Shown here piece after piece: positions 34,349-47,654 of a stretch of 64,000 nucleotides of DNA. This DNA is from Polytrichum commune (Eukaryota; Streptophyta; Polytrichopsida; Polytrichales; Polytrichaceae). The notes beneath the pieces are model-generated. The model was not told the DNA's origin. It worked only from the letters and a program-made list of their open reading frames with translations, and did not search any database. A program made the translations under genes and the position numbers. The stretch lies in NCBI GenBank assembly GCA_950295325.1, contig OX485803.1, positions 74,229,554 to 74,293,553 of the forward strand, in the 5' to 3' direction. Every line of letters starts with the position of its first letter. Position 1 is the first letter of the stretch.

Positions 34349-35366
34349 TACATCCTTAGTAAGTATAAACAATGTGAGCAGAGTCTCTTACTCTTACTCC
34401 ATTAGGGTTCAACCTCATATTGGAATACCTAGGTAAGGTTAGACCCTAGTAACCTTAATATGTTAACCCTAGTCTAGTAGTGCGGTTACGCTTCTAACCA
34501 TGGTTGACTACCCTAATTGGATATATTTCTATCATGAACTATGACATGGTAGATTAATTCTTTCCCAAAATGTCTAGATATGCATAGTAGTAGCACTTCA
34601 TCTCAAGATTTATGCTTAGTAAATTAATTTTGATATTGACATGCTTGAATTAAAGCTCATGGTTTGAAAATGAACTTAAAGGGGGGGGGGGGGGCAAGAG
34701 AGAGACTCTATGATGACAAAGTTGGCACCCACCACTTGTGTTGGTGTAAATGAGGGGTAGTACATGTAAATCATAGCATTAATTCATAGTTCACATAGCA
34801 CCGCTATGGGACAAGTGCTATTGTTTCCTTTCGGAGATGGTCCCTTTTGGTGTCCGGTTTCAAAGGGGCCTTAGGACTACCGTCAGGGGTTGGGGCTTGA
34901 GTATTGTTGAAGTGTGTGCTTATATGTGTATCCCCAAGTTGGGTGTGATGAAAATGTATCTTTACTTGGTTCAACATGTGTGAGGTTCTATGCCTAGGTT
35001 CGACATTGGGTAGTTGTCTAGCCCTTCAACTGAGCTAATGGAGTTTGGGCACCTTGTTGTAAGATTCAAACTTGGGATTTTGATACTCAAGGTTGTGTCT
35101 TTGGGTGTTGGGTTTAGGTGGGAACTTTGGGGAGTTGATAGTTTTCTAGTATTCTTTATTGAGTATGAGTAAGGTGAGATAGTTAATGGCTATTAACTAG
35201 ATTTGTTGCATGCACACATGGACATGCATGAAGGAAATGTAACATTGTTTGAATATTTTAATTGTAGTGTCCCTATGGATGCCCCCCATCCTCAAGGATT
35301 TACAATGTTGGGAACACCTGGCACCGATGGTAAAGTGGTATGATTTTACTAAGATGTACAGTCATA

Positions 35367-35569
35367 TGTGCAATTAGGTTGTCTTCTTGGTTCTTGACTT
35401 ATGCAAATTACTTTGGCCCAAAATCAGATCACAAAAACTTATACATACGTTTCTTCATCCGTAAATAAACTATAATAAAAAATTAATTTATGCATTTTGT
35501 TATTGCGGTAATAGATATTCAAAATAGTATGGAATGCTGATATATGAGTGTGGGGAACCAAATTGCACA
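35367..35569. mobile_element. TA-type MITE, family E, copy 1
   Basis: Ends TGTGCAATTAGGTTG and AACCAAATTGCACA lie between TA. Interior ATGCAAATTAC, CAAAATCAGATCACAAAA and TATTCAAAATAGT are shared with 43335-43568. Confidence 0.75.
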
Positions 35570-35980
35570 TAATAGTGTAGCACGTTTCTTCAATTTGGAA
35601 TGAATATCTAGGAGTGTCATAAATAGTAACAATTTTAAGAAAATCGTGCATTTCAGGCAATGAATTAAACGGGAGAACCGACCGCTAGTTACATGTGAAC
35701 CCTGTTGAGTTTGAATAAACTATAAACTTGTAATAGGTCAAGTTTTTATGTTGGATGGATGTCCGAGGTGGCAACTTCCGGATGATATGTAGGGAGCATC
35801 GGCATTGAAACAAATATGGGATTTTCTTCAACCTTTAAAAGAACATGTAATATGGAATTTTGAAATTTTAGAGTTTGGCTTTACTTTCTTATCAATAAAA
35901 AATGATCAAATGGACATTTGGAATTATCAAACAAAAGGCCACACAAGTTCAATGTGGACTTTATGTGCCCACATTCCTTA

Positions 35981-36776
35981 GGGTGAGCTTCCATGTGGAC
36001 CTTAATTATGTGGCCACTCACTCACCGATTCTAGTGTGAATAAGGACAAACCCGCGCAAAAAAAGAGGAAACCTAGTGGGGTAGGGTTTGTCTATACCAA
36101 CTACACTAAGTATGATATGTAGTGTCATCAATTCTAATAATTGTCTTGCTCAATACTAATTGTAAATTGCGGTGTAGTGTCACCAACACTAATTGTTAAC
36201 CCAACATTATTTGTCACTCCTTGTAAATTTTTTGGGGGATCGAAGATTTACAGTGTTGCAATTACTATCATTTACCAAGTTTTTTTTCATCCAAATTTCA
36301 ATCATCCATGACAATACTTCATCACCAGTTGCTGACAAGAGAAGGTAAGGTTTTGGCCAATGGATGAACTCATCCATCATCCATGACAGTATTTGTTCAC
36401 TTGTTCATAGGAAGTGTCATCCGAAAAGTTACCATAGTGACATAAAATACTATGTGACACTAAATACCATATTTAGTGTAGCTACTCCCAAAGCGGGCCC
36501 ACCTCCTCCTCCTGGTTAGCAAGGATAGAGGTCTAGACCAACATTGGTTCGTTTGAGTCTTCAACCAGTCTTAATCCTTTGGTGACTGACACTTGTAGGT
36601 TAAAGATCCTTTAGTGAGCGCATAGAAGTCTAGCGGCCTTTGTCTACGGCCCTCCACATTCTAGCAGATTGCTAGAATGTGGTTGGGTGGTGACTTGAGT
36701 TTCATTACATGCGAACATCTCCAACCCATTATTGTCTAGAATCTACTGAATGAGTGGCCTACATGAAAACTCACCC
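35981..36776 (+). mobile_element. PIF/Harbinger-like MITE, family C, with nested MITE
   Basis: Ends GGGTGAGCTTCCATGTGGAC and CATGAAAACTCACCC; flanks TTA (35978-80) and GTA (36777-79), one base different. It is interrupted by a family A MITE at 36104-36478. Outside the insert it aligns with 58324-58965 and, in inverse, with 20025-20393. Confidence 0.85.
36104..36478 (-). mobile_element. TA-type MITE, family A long form, nested in family C
   Basis: Begins CACTAAGTATGATATGTAGTG, ends CACTAAATACCATATTTAGTG, TA on both sides. It is the inverse of 2527-2881. Confidence 0.85.
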
Positions 36777-37510
36777 GTAATTGGACAGTTATATTCGAGT
36801 GGTATATGACAAAGCTTGTTGTGAAGAACAGACACCAGAAAGACATGTGGCACGACGAGATGTAGATGACATGTGGTACCATATCAATAATATAATATCT
36901 TATATTTTAATATAATAGGAAGACTTCATTCTCGGCTCCCATGTTGACAAAATTGGGAGCATATATGTGATCAATAGCTATATCTAGGGGAGGTTCACAA
37001 ACCCAAAGTTGAATCTTAACATATTTCACTAGAAAATAGTACTTTGAGCATAATGGAATCCAAATAAAAACTTCATTTTGTTACAAGTGGAAACATCATA
37101 GGAAGGTCAAAGTGCTTTTAAGAAAGTGAGCTCACATTTATTTTCAAAAAATGTTACACGAATCCTCCTTCACAAACAAGCTTGAATAAGTCATGGGCAA
37201 AGAGTTAGAGGAAGGATAGAGAAAAATTGTCGGTTCATGTTGCCACTTCAAATTAACAACACATGTTTGATTGAGCTTCCCCAATCCAACTTGCAATTTC
37301 ATTACATTTCCAAGAGTAAACTCCAATAGAACTCGGAATGGGACAAAACAACCACCAAAAGAAGTGAAATTTCAAGAGCTTTCCAACAATACCTAGATCA
37401 AAACAATACAATAAATAATAAGTTGAAAAAACTTGAAAATAGACTATGCACCTTGGTTTAAAGTTTAGGTGAAAACTGTTGTGAAAGAGACAAAAGCTCA
37501 TGAGTCTCGT

Positions 37511-37786
37511 GATTAAGTGCACAAATATTGTCATGAATGATGGATGATGGCCAAAACCCTATCTTCTCTTGTTAGCAACTTGTGATGAATTATTGTCATG
37601 GATGAAATTTTTTCTTGGTAAGTGACACTAATTACAAAATTGTAAATCTATAATCCCCAAAAACAATTTACAAGGGAGGACACAAATGTTGGCTTAACAT
37701 TTACTGTTGATGACACTATACCGCGGTTTACAATTGGTATTGAGCAAGACAAAAAGAATTTGTGACACTAAATATCATACTTAGTG
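37511..37786 (+). mobile_element. TA-type MITE, family A long form, 5' truncated
   Basis: Shares TTGTCATGAATGATGGATGA, CTTCTCTTGTTAGCAACTTG and TTGAGCAAGAC with 2527-2881; ends CACTAAATATCATACTTAGTG before TA. Left terminus missing. Confidence 0.75.
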
Positions 37787-38255
37787 TAATTCTCTTAGTT
37801 CCCATGTTTTAACATCATTATTATACATTAAAATTTTCCTTTATCCACATTTCATATGTGAAAGTTACATAAATTTAATATTAAATATGTACACTCTAAA
37901 GTCTGTAATATCGTGCTTGTGGCAACCAAAGTGCACATGATAATAAAGTGTTAACATGGATGCGTGATAAGAGAGAATTAGTGTAGTGTGTGAGATTATG
38001 GATGACACAATGTCAGCATTGCATTAATGACAATAATTGCAATGAATACAATGTAATGCATGCGTGTGTGCGGTTTGTGTTCTTTGGTGGTTTGATTTAA
38101 TGGCGAACCCCATGATATATGGGAGGGAAACGTGAGATTTTAACTCAAAACAAATATTCCCTAGGATTTCAAGATATAAGAGAAGGAGTGCCATGAAGGA
38201 GGTTGATATTACGAAATTTTAGTGTACTTATACAAGTATGGGACCTGTCATATAT

Positions 38256-38430
38256 GCAGTTATGACCTTTTTATTATGACATTTGGTAGGTCCAGGATTG
38301 TCATATCAACAATGCCACAATCGTATTATAGAAGTAGATTTTAACTAGAAAGTTTGGTTTACAAAATTTGTGTCACTATATTGAAGTTGTCGTATTATCG
38401 AGTATCATATCAAAGAGGTAGGAGTGGACA
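38256..38430. mobile_element. Fragment of element family F
   Basis: Holds TATTATGACATTTGG, AACTAGAAAGTTTGG and GTCGTATTATCGAGT, which are the outer parts of the family F copies without the interior. Confidence 0.6.
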
Positions 38431-39029
38431 ATTAAAATGCCATGACAACAACAACTACAAGATGTGTAGTTTACATCTATCCCTACTTTTGCCGATTTTG
38501 TCGGCTTATTGAACGATATGTGCATAATTTTTATATATGTTTGGAGGTCAAACATGTGTATTATAAGTTTGTTTCATTCCTGGTTTGAATGCCTTACACA
38601 TGATGACATAATAGGGAAAATGGGAAATGGGAAAAAAGAAGAAGAATAAAAACTATATCCCTTGCATCACAAGGGAGACTATAATAACAAATCATTCTCA
38701 TACGGCTTTTGATTTGTGGAATGTGCACTTCTCAAGTAAAGTGGGAGATTCACATTCACTCACATATAGGGTAGCTATAATTTCAACTTCTCACTTATGT
38801 AGCCATAGGATATGTTAGTCATTCTACACAATGCAAGTGGTGAATATGAATTGTCATCATCGTGTGACTTACAAAATTTATTAAGATTATAACAGTTGAC
38901 CAAAAGGACATGGTTGACCACCAAAATAATCGGCCCTTTCATTACATTTACCACTACCATTTGCATTCCATGATGTTTTTTTTTTTCATTTGAACTTTGC
39001 CTACATGTGACAAAGCGTAAAGCTACAAT

Positions 39030-39260
39030 AAATATTGTTTTTAGTGCCACCACTTCTATTTTTCTTGCTCAATACAAATTGTATGCCGCCCATGTAGTTT
39101 CGCAAACACTAAATGTAAACTTAACATTTATTTGTCATTCAAAAAAATCGGGCATTTAAGAGTTATGATGTTGCTATTATGAAGAGATTTTTTTCACTTA
39201 CTAACATTTACTGAGTGGTTTTTTCTTCCAAATTTCAATCCTCCATGACAATATTTGATT
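39030..39260 (-). mobile_element. Eroded family A MITE
   Basis: GCTCAATACAAATTGTA, TTAACATTTATTTGTCATTC and TTTCAATCCTCCATGACAAT match the inverse of the family A interior. Both tips are worn. Confidence 0.6.
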
Positions 39261-40740
39261 ACAACCAATGGTTGGGGACCATTGTCCGTTCAAATTCTTT
39301 ATTCTACCAACAATCACAAGAAACAACCAGGGTACCGAATAAGCACCATACTATTGTCTCTTGGCTATAAAGGCGTGAATCTCCCTTTGGTTTTTGCACT
39401 CATACTACATCATTGCATATCACAACGGCATTGTTTTTAAAGGCAATCGCTCCTCTCTAAAATTCTAAAAGACTATATCTTTACTACGCTAGTTTCCTTA
39501 TATTCTTCACTCAATCCTTCATTAATTAGCACTCATGACTTGATGTTCAGATCCTTTAGGTTTCTCTCAACATCACTTAACAAATAAGATCATATACGGT
39601 AATTGTTCTCAATCAATTCTCCCTGAATCTTAGTAATTATCAGGAATTCTCATATTGAGAAGATCCATCTTAATTTTTCCTTTGTCTCTCCTTCCATATG
39701 ATCTACACACTATCAAACAATCATACAATCGCCTTTGAGATATGAGACTATGGTGACGTCAAATGGTATTCACCTTTAATAATTTCATCCTCTAGGAGTC
39801 CCGAAAGTAACTTGTCTCTAGGGCATATACTCGGGTATATTATTCTACCAAACCATGGACTAGCAGGTTAAAGTTTGACAACTAAAATCTCATTTCACCA
39901 TGTAGTTGCATACAATTTTAGATGCACCGCATGCCGGCGCCATCGACTTCATATTACTCCCAACACAAAGTGCATATTAATCATAATGACTAACTCACAG
40001 CATAAGCAAGACATTTGGCTAGCAAGCACAACCACTCTTGTTGTCCTTATTTTATTCATTCAAGAGCCAACCGATCCAGCCTCTCTGTGTGGAAATTAGA
40101 CTCATCCATACGGCAAATAAGAAACCATTGACTTGTACATAGAAGCTTTTACAAAATTCATTCCAAAGTAAAGTTCTCAATTGTACACAAAAACAATAAG
40201 ACAATGACTGGACAATAACTTTGTGTCCACCAAACCCGCTAGCCTTCACACACTAGGGTGCATTTCATTCACAAAGGGTCAATCTCTGATCCTTTGTAGA
40301 TAAAATCATGGTCTAAGACCCTTTCTCGAGAAATCCACCACTTATATATAGGAACAACAAGACATGTGCTTATTGTGCATGGTGGTGACTACTTCTATCA
40401 TTCCATAGCTTTCGACAATCTCTTTTTCTTCATAACACCTAGTCTATGGCATGATTTATCACATGCCAATAAAATGTTATGTTTTAATTGGCATTATTTC
40501 ACATTGCTTTTCTAATGAAAAATAAAAAATAAAATCCACAAGTGTCATCAGAAAATCTACCACAATAAAAATACCGTATACCAGTTCCTATCACTTCCTT
40601 GGGTTCCAACTTCACTGAATATCATGTGAATCATTCTTGCTTCTTTTAATGTAAGGGTACGGCTACATAATACAAATACAAAGGCATGTATACAAACACA
40701 TACAACATAACCATAGGAATGTAACTTATAAAACTAACTA

Positions 40741-41085
40741 CACTAAATGTTGTATTTAGTGTCACCAATTCTATTTGTCTTGCTCAATTCCAATTTTAAA
40801 TTGCCTGTGTATTGTCACCAAATACTAAATGTGAACCTTAAATTATTTGTCATTCCTTGTTTAAAATAAAATAAAATAAAAAATGGACATTAGAGATTTA
40901 CAATGTTGCAATTATTGTCACTTATTGAGTGATTTTTCATCCAAATTTCAGGCATCGATCTCAACTTATCATTATAAAAATGCTAGGATGCAGATATACA
41001 AATTCTGCACCCTAACATAATCATCCATGACAAGTACGTGTAAACTTATTCATAAGAACGGTCATTAGACAAAGTTACCCTAGTG
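40741..41085 (-). mobile_element. TA-type MITE, family A long form, with internal insertion
   Basis: Begins CACTAAATGTTGTATTTAGTG after TA, then follows the inverse of 2527-2881. About 60 bp of foreign sequence lie near 40965-41025 before ATCATCCATGACAAG resumes. Right tip lost. Confidence 0.7.
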
Positions 41086-41332
41086 ACGTTCTCAAGCATG
41101 GGATTCTAACGTAAAGAGGGCCTTTACCCTCATGGCATACCGAACAACAATGGAATTGGTTGTCGATTGGCTATGTTTAATCGACATGAACTTCACATGT
41201 TTAGTTATGTGCAAGGTGTGGTGGACACATCATGCTTAAGTTTACCGTCTTATCAATTGTTGATGTTTTCATGAAATTTTTCTTTTTCTTTTGAAATTAG
41301 GTAGAAGTTGTGGACATAACATTACTCATATT

Positions 41333-41453
41333 CATAACAGTGTTTTGTGGGACTGCCAATATTCCATGGAATATTCCAGACTATTCCCCACACTCGGGGT
41401 GAATGTGGGGAATATTCTATGGAATACTATCAGTCCCGCAGAACATTGTTATG
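41333..41453. repeat. Long imperfect hairpin (121 bp)
   Basis: Arms of about 55 bases, with an 11-base loop at 41393-41403, include CATAACAGTGTT/AACATTGTTATG, GGGACTG/CAGTCCC, ATTCCATGGAATATTC/GAATATTCTATGGAAT and TTCCCCACA/TGTGGGGAA. Pairing is nearly continuous with scattered mismatches. Confidence 0.85.
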
Positions 41454-41929
41454 GAACAAGTTTGCCCTTGTTTTGTTCTTGTTGATGAAGTGAAGATATG
41501 TAAAAACACTAAAACCTATCAAAGAATGCGTAGTCACCATAGGGAACCTTGAGAAACCTTGGAGAACCATGTGAGCATGTTCCTTCAATACAAATGTTCT
41601 TTCATACTCATACATCTTCATTGTGTGAACAAAACGACAATGTACATTGAAATAAGCCACTTGTTTTTGGAAAACGTTGATAGTATAACATTTGGAACCC
41701 TAAACGTCCTACCAACGAGAATACGTCATTCGAATAATACGATACTTTTCCTTCCGCGACGACACATGTCATATTAAAGAGACGGAGAACAACATATGGC
41801 GATATGGACTTGACCACAAGAGTCACCGTGCTCGATGAACTACTACTACAACATAGCTTTGCGAAGACGATCATTCGTGTGCCTTTTTGGGCATGATTCC
41901 CCAAAGCCTTTGTTTTTTCCTTTATAAGT

Positions 41930-42330
41930 AGGTGATTGGGGTCGGGAGCGCCTATTTAATATAGGGTGACGAGCCGGAGTATTATGTAGGCCCTACTTGG
42001 ACGTAAGAGGCTCACGTCGTCACATGATACATGCCATGATGTCATCCGTACCCCATGACGTCGTGCTTACATGGCGGGTGACATCACTCCGTTTGGGCCA
42101 CACGTGCGGCTCATTGCCAAAGGGTGGGGGCGTGAGGACTCGGGAGGGTTTAGGGTTTTAGTTATAACTTTTGGGGGGCCCCCGATACCCTATATCATAT
42201 TCATGGCCTTGGGTGGTGTCGGGCCTTCGTTGGATCACGGAGCGAGCAAACCGATGCAAGAGCTTTTAGGTCGAGTTCTTTACTCGGGTGATATTTACGT
42301 TGAGTTCTATACTCGGGTGATACTTATTGT
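41930..42330. other. GC-rich patch of unknown nature
   Basis: This stretch is clearly richer in G and C than its surroundings (GGGTGACGAGCCGGAG, GTCACATGATACATGCC, CATGACGTCGTGC, GGGGGGCCCCC). It contains several ACGT and TGACGTC-like cores. No confident frame; the 90-codon plus-strand frame at 42071 has no known domain. Confidence 0.4.
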
Positions 42331-42988
42331 TCGTGTTCTTTGATCGAATGAATGAGAGTGAGTCCGAGGGAAGTTGCCGATTCTCGTGGGAAAATGGATG
42401 GTGGGCTCTTCGCAAGAGTGGAACGTCGGGAATGATTTCCAGGCCTAGTTTGTTTGTTAGGGTTATCGCGGAATCTCGTGAAGGTGAGACTCGAAAGTGA
42501 AAGTGAAAGTGGAAGTGGGGCATAGTGTGTGTTCGTTGCCAACGTGTTGGAGTTGACTTTGACCCTATATATCATTTGGCCACTTCAAATTTGGAGGTGA
42601 GGCACCTACACTTAAAAAATTTGGGTCATTGGTGTGGACGACCACTATATAACATCCATGTTACGCAACTATTGTTGTGATATCAACTGTAATATTGGAC
42701 CAAAATCACTTTGAAATATAATACTCTGGAAGCAAACAAGAAAATGGTAGAACCGTGAGGCTCTGTCCTTTACTATGAAAGACTATAATTGTAGTTGTCC
42801 ACTTTGCTCATGCCAATCCATGATTATTCACTATACCAAACCTTTCTTGGATTGTGGGCACCTTCTTCTCAAATGTGGGTCAAGGATTGAAGCTACTCAT
42901 TTATCATTCAAATTTTTTTAAATGAATAACCAAGAACTGCCGAAATAACTACAGTTGATTAGATTTCTTTCAATGTATTTTAGGGAGC

Positions 42989-42992
<4 letters not shown>

Positions 42993-43051
<59 letters not shown>
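42993..43051. repeat. Compound microsatellite (TA)n(GA)n
   Basis: About 15 TA units followed by about 14 GA units. Confidence 0.95.
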
Positions 43052-43053
<2 letters not shown>

Positions 43054-43334
43054 ACATAAAATAAAGTGGACCAAAAATAACAAGAACAAGTAACGTCCAA
43101 GTGTGAACGCAAAGTGGTTAGGAAATTTGCTCTTGAAACGAAGAAGTTGATGCATAGTCTCTGTCCTACAGACAAAGCCAATAAAAATATGTAGACACGT
43201 TCACACAACTCCACGTGTCGGAAACTGGAATCGACGTCCTCTCAAGGACTTGGAGCCGTAAGTCAATGCAATCAGTCACTCTATTTAAAAGGGCACACTA
43301 GGTAATGATCACCCCTATTTATTATACACTGGTA

Positions 43335-43568
43335 TGCGCAATTAGGTTGCCTTTGCCAATAAATAAACTTTTTATCCATGCAAATTACCTTTCATCAAAA
43401 TCATATCACAAAACTTTATGACTTTGTTTTATCACTCCATATGACAAGCACGGTGACCCAAATAATAAGAATAATGAGAATAATCATGTTGGATTTTGTT
43501 GTTGTGGTGACAAGTATCCAAAATAGTGTGGCTTTTGATAAATTAGAGTGGGACTACCTAATTGCACT
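43335..43568. mobile_element. TA-type MITE, family E, copy 2
   Basis: Ends TGCGCAATTAGGTTG and CTACCTAATTGCACT between TA; same family as 35367-35569. Confidence 0.75.
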
Positions 43569-44133
43569 TATGATTGTTTGCATCCTTCAACTTGGTGGCC
43601 TCCAGGCCACTTTACATGCATGAAATGCCCAGTAAGAAAATAACTCCACAATTTGACGATTTTTTAAATTAGGTTAAATTCAATGTGATAAAGTCTTGAT
43701 CTCCTACTACTGTAAGGTTTGTGGGGTTATCATGGGCACTCCCAAATCAAAGGATATTTTTGGCCGTTGGATCGGATCAAAAATTGGTTCATTTGATTAG
43801 CAATTGTGCATTACGAAGATTGTTATTTCTTGTTTGAGAATCGGAGTTGAGAAACAAAAGTTATAGGAGGTCAAAGTGAAGATTTTTTTTTTGTTTTTCA
43901 ACGATCACATATGTCCTCATTATGTACTGTCCTAGATCATTGAACCAACCACTGTTTACGTATCATTCATGTTGTGCCATGTGTCCATATGGTGATTGTT
44001 CAAAAGTACGAGCTTTGTCGTATACCATTCAAATATAGGTATATGGTTAAAAAGATTGACCACATACATCCCAAATACTAACCAAGAAGAGTGACCACAT
44101 AAGGCCCAAATGAACAGGGAAAGTTGACAACTA

Positions 44134-44722
44134 CACTTAATAGTCCTAATACTATGGGCCCTAGTAGTTTCCTAGAGCCCTCGCTAAGTCTCATAATGAG
44201 ACTTCATGTGGGCCACACCAATTTTCAAGCCACGCTAAATTTCCAATAGGAAATAAGCGTGGGCCACATGATTTTAATTTTTTTAATAGAATTTTAGTGT
44301 GGATGAATATTTTATTATGTGCTACTTATGTCACGTACCTCATATTCAATGTGTTGGTTGGTAATCTTCATGAAAACTTAGGAGCCAATAATTCAGTTAT
44401 TATGAACTTTTGATGAACATTCGTGCTTCAAGTATTGTTACTTGTACTCACCATTTAGCCACTAAGTAGGCAAGTGTATATAAAAGACTGTGGACGTGAT
44501 GTGCACAACTTTTTCGACATCATTGTGGAGATATTAAAGCGGGCGTGTGGCAACAATTCAGTCTGGAACTGACCAAAAAGTTCAAGATTATCTAAATAGA
44601 AGTTAAAAAGAAGACCCGAGTCTTGGATCCATATTAATTCCACCTTGACTTCAAAATTAGTGTGACCCACACTAATTATCTCCACGCTAATTTTCCACCC
44701 ACACTAATAGGACTATCTAGTG
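44134..44722. mobile_element. TA-type MITE, family B, 589 bp
   Basis: Ends CACTTAATAGTCCTA and TAATAGGACTATCTAGTG, TA on both sides. Sub-terminal GTGGGCCACAC(C)A and GTGTGACCCACAC motifs match 5516-5869. Confidence 0.8.
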
Positions 44723-45069
44723 TAGCTACATTCGAGCCAATTCATTTCCCCAAGATTACGATTCCAAACCAATACTTTAGATAGTTTGCAGCCCGAAGTT
44801 TCTATTTCAAGTCAAAACTCTTTAAAAAATGCCATGATGTTGCCATAATAAATAGCCAATTGATGTTTTTTAATTTCCATTTTTTAAAAAATAAAATTTA
44901 TTGGACGAATGCACGACATAATCATGACACCCGAACCATATAAAGAGACTTGCTCAAAAAGTGGCTCAAAAGGGACTGTGCCAAAAACCCAAAATACTAT
45001 CGAAGGCCGTAACATGACAATTAACCTAAGAATTAAAGAGCCAGCGATTAAAACTGTGGAGGGGTAACC

Positions 45070-45300
45070 AGTATGTGGGTGTTATTGAGTTTGTTTTTTA
45101 ATGTCTCTAAATTCTATGGATTAGATTTACACCATGAAACTTGTGTTACATTAACAAATCTATGATGAGATGAAGCATCGACAAAAGTTGCATTGAAAAT
45201 TAGACGTCTTCCGATTAATGACGGTCTATTGAAAGTGCATGTTTGTTGATTTCCTAAGTGAACACATAACAGAGGTGCATTTTTCCGATCAGGACTCCAT
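45070..45300. repeat. Dispersed repeat family I, copy 1
   Basis: GTGGGTGTTAT, AAAATTAG(A/G)C and GTGCATGTTTGTTGAT strings also occur at 47432-47670, and in inverse at about 58130-58262. Non-coding. Confidence 0.6.
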
Positions 45301-45369
45301 TGGCAATCTTTGGAGTACTGTAATTGGGACTAAGCTTCAATCGAGTGGGGATCGAATTTCGATCAGGCC

Positions 45370-45660
45370 GGAACCAGTAGTGCCATGACAAATGTCCTGG
45401 ATTTGAGTGCTAAAGTGAGGAGGCATGAGTGGTTAAAATGAGTGGTTTTGGTAGATTCTAGACATATGTTCAGGCCAAACTTTTGGCTTCAAAAACTCAT
45501 ACTAATTCCAATGTAAGGAATAAGGTTATTGAAAAAATTGCAATCCTCCTCATTTCTATCTTCCTACACGGGAAAAAATTGCACCACCTTATGCTTCTCC
45601 ATATTTGGTGCAGAATCTCTTAAGTGATTGTTTGTGGACGCCTCTACTCTATAGATCCTC
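45370..45660. repeat. Dispersed repeat family J, copy 1
   Basis: AGTGCCATGACAAATGTCC, TTTTGGCTTCAAAAACTCA, ATTTCTATCTTCCTA and AAAATTGCACCACCTTAT are shared in order with 59420-59700. Confidence 0.7.
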
Positions 45661-47431
45661 CCATTTGTGTGTGTTCACTATTGAATGTGGAGTAATACAT
45701 AAAATTTAAAGTCGCAAGTAATTTCTTATGAACACACATCTTTAAGGTGTCATATTAACCACACATGAATTCAACACAGGTGTCATATTAAGTAACCGTA
45801 ATAACACCCGCATACCTTAATCTTGAAGAAGATGTCACACAATAACCCACTCCCCCCCCCCCCCAACTTGGTGATCGAGGGACCATATTTCCTTGTTAAG
45901 ACATTGTTTGTTGCTTGTACGTAATTAGATCACACATAGTGGAATTCCACGAAGGAGATGCGAGATGGCATTGAGGTTGGTGAACTCCGAGGAAAGTGAG
46001 TCCCCAAAACCACATTTTTGCTCAAGAACTTTCTCAATTATGAAGGTGATTTGTATTTGAAGCAACCATTGACCCCACTACATGCAAAATCATTGTTGTT
46101 TACCGCACCTCAAATCAAGTACACCAATCCCTAGAGATAATAGTTTATGTCACTTTTGCTCTCACAATGTACAAGACTGACCCCTCTATAAATCCATTTC
46201 CTTTCCTATTTTCAAAATGTAGGCGACTAGGCAGTCTCAAGTCTTTCTTCCAATCACACCACAAAGTTGATGTTAGCCACTATCTCATAAAGGCCACTGC
46301 ACTCCATCTCATAGTGGCCACTTCACTCCGTTACTCTAAGGAATAACTTCTTTTGGATACCATGTTCACATTACTTTTAGTCACATAAGCATTTTGGATT
46401 CCCGGACCTTTAAATTGATTTCAATTTCAATTGCCATGTCATGTGTTTCCAAGGGCCTCCGCATGAAATCCTCAAAGCTATCCTAAGGTTAAGGGTGCTA
46501 TAACCAACACCCCACCCAAAACCAACGCATGCACACACATTCTAATCCAATAACAGGGCACACCTTAAACTGTCTAAATGTCTCTAAAGCAAAGCGGGAC
46601 AATTTTGGGAGACTGTTGAGTTGGCTTTGGGCGAAAGTAGGATTAGATTTGGGCACGCATCAAAACCTATCGGGTGGGTTATTTATATGTTTTACAAGGG
46701 CCCCGCATGAAAAAGCTATAAGAGTTCATCTTTTTTTTGTTGGGTGGAGTGTTGGTTTTAGTGGATGCATGGTTTAAAGAGAAAGCAAGGTTGATTATGG
46801 ACAAGTGTTGGGGCGGTTTTGGGAGCCACTTGCAGTGGAAAAAATACGGGTCTAGGAAGGGATTCACAAAGCTAGATTCTAGAGTTATAGTATTGTATAT
46901 TCATATGATGTGTAATTTAATTCATTTTTGCTTCTACGACGTCTAAGCCGACTTTCCAACCAAATCATGCATACCACTGATCCAAATAGACACCAAAAGT
47001 TGGCTAAATCACATGAAGTGTTGGTTTAAGCACCTCCACTTTATACACAATGTTGATGGACCATTGCCCAACAATTTGAGCTGAGTGCAATGCCAATATT
47101 ACATGCACACCATCGTCCAAAGTGTCATGGCCACAACACTTCATTGTAGATGACACTGTGGAATATACCTCAAAATTAGTAAACACAAACCCAAAAATCA
47201 CAACATGTAACCAGATGGACTTGGAAACACTCAAAGAAAATTGCGTTTTAAATACATTTGTCTTTTTATTCTCTACGTGTGCATGTGTTCTTGAATATTT
47301 GATGATGTCATGCTTCGTCGGGTATTAGAAATCAAGTTTCCTTTCAATACTTTGACCCCCTATGTATATAATACACAATGCTAAGGTAGGTGTGTCTAAT
47401 CCGGAGTCCGATCTTAAACATGCACCTAACG

Positions 47432-47650
47432 TGTGTGGGTGTTATGTGGTTTGTTATTCGTTTTCTCCAACTTCTATCGAATAGGTTTACACAACATAAC
47501 TTTTGTTGCTTCGGTAATCAACTACAATGCATCAACAAGTTTCGGGTTTAAAATTAGGCCTCCCCTTGTTTAGTTACGGTTATCAAAAGTGCGTGTTTGT
47601 TGATCTTTAGGTGACTACATCAATCTTCCTGATTGTGTTCACTATTGAGT
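47432..47650. repeat. Dispersed repeat family I, copy 2
   Basis: See family I at 45.07 kb. It is followed at once by a family G copy. Confidence 0.55.
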
Positions 47651-47654
47651 GTGG

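Noticed and set aside
34680-34696. Homopolymer G/C runs (also near 22570, 23483, 32025, 45850)
   Set aside because: Simple low-complexity tracts; no structure or function can be supported.
42970-43214. Frames reading SLSLSLYIYIYI
   Set aside because: Products of the (TA)n(GA)n microsatellite.
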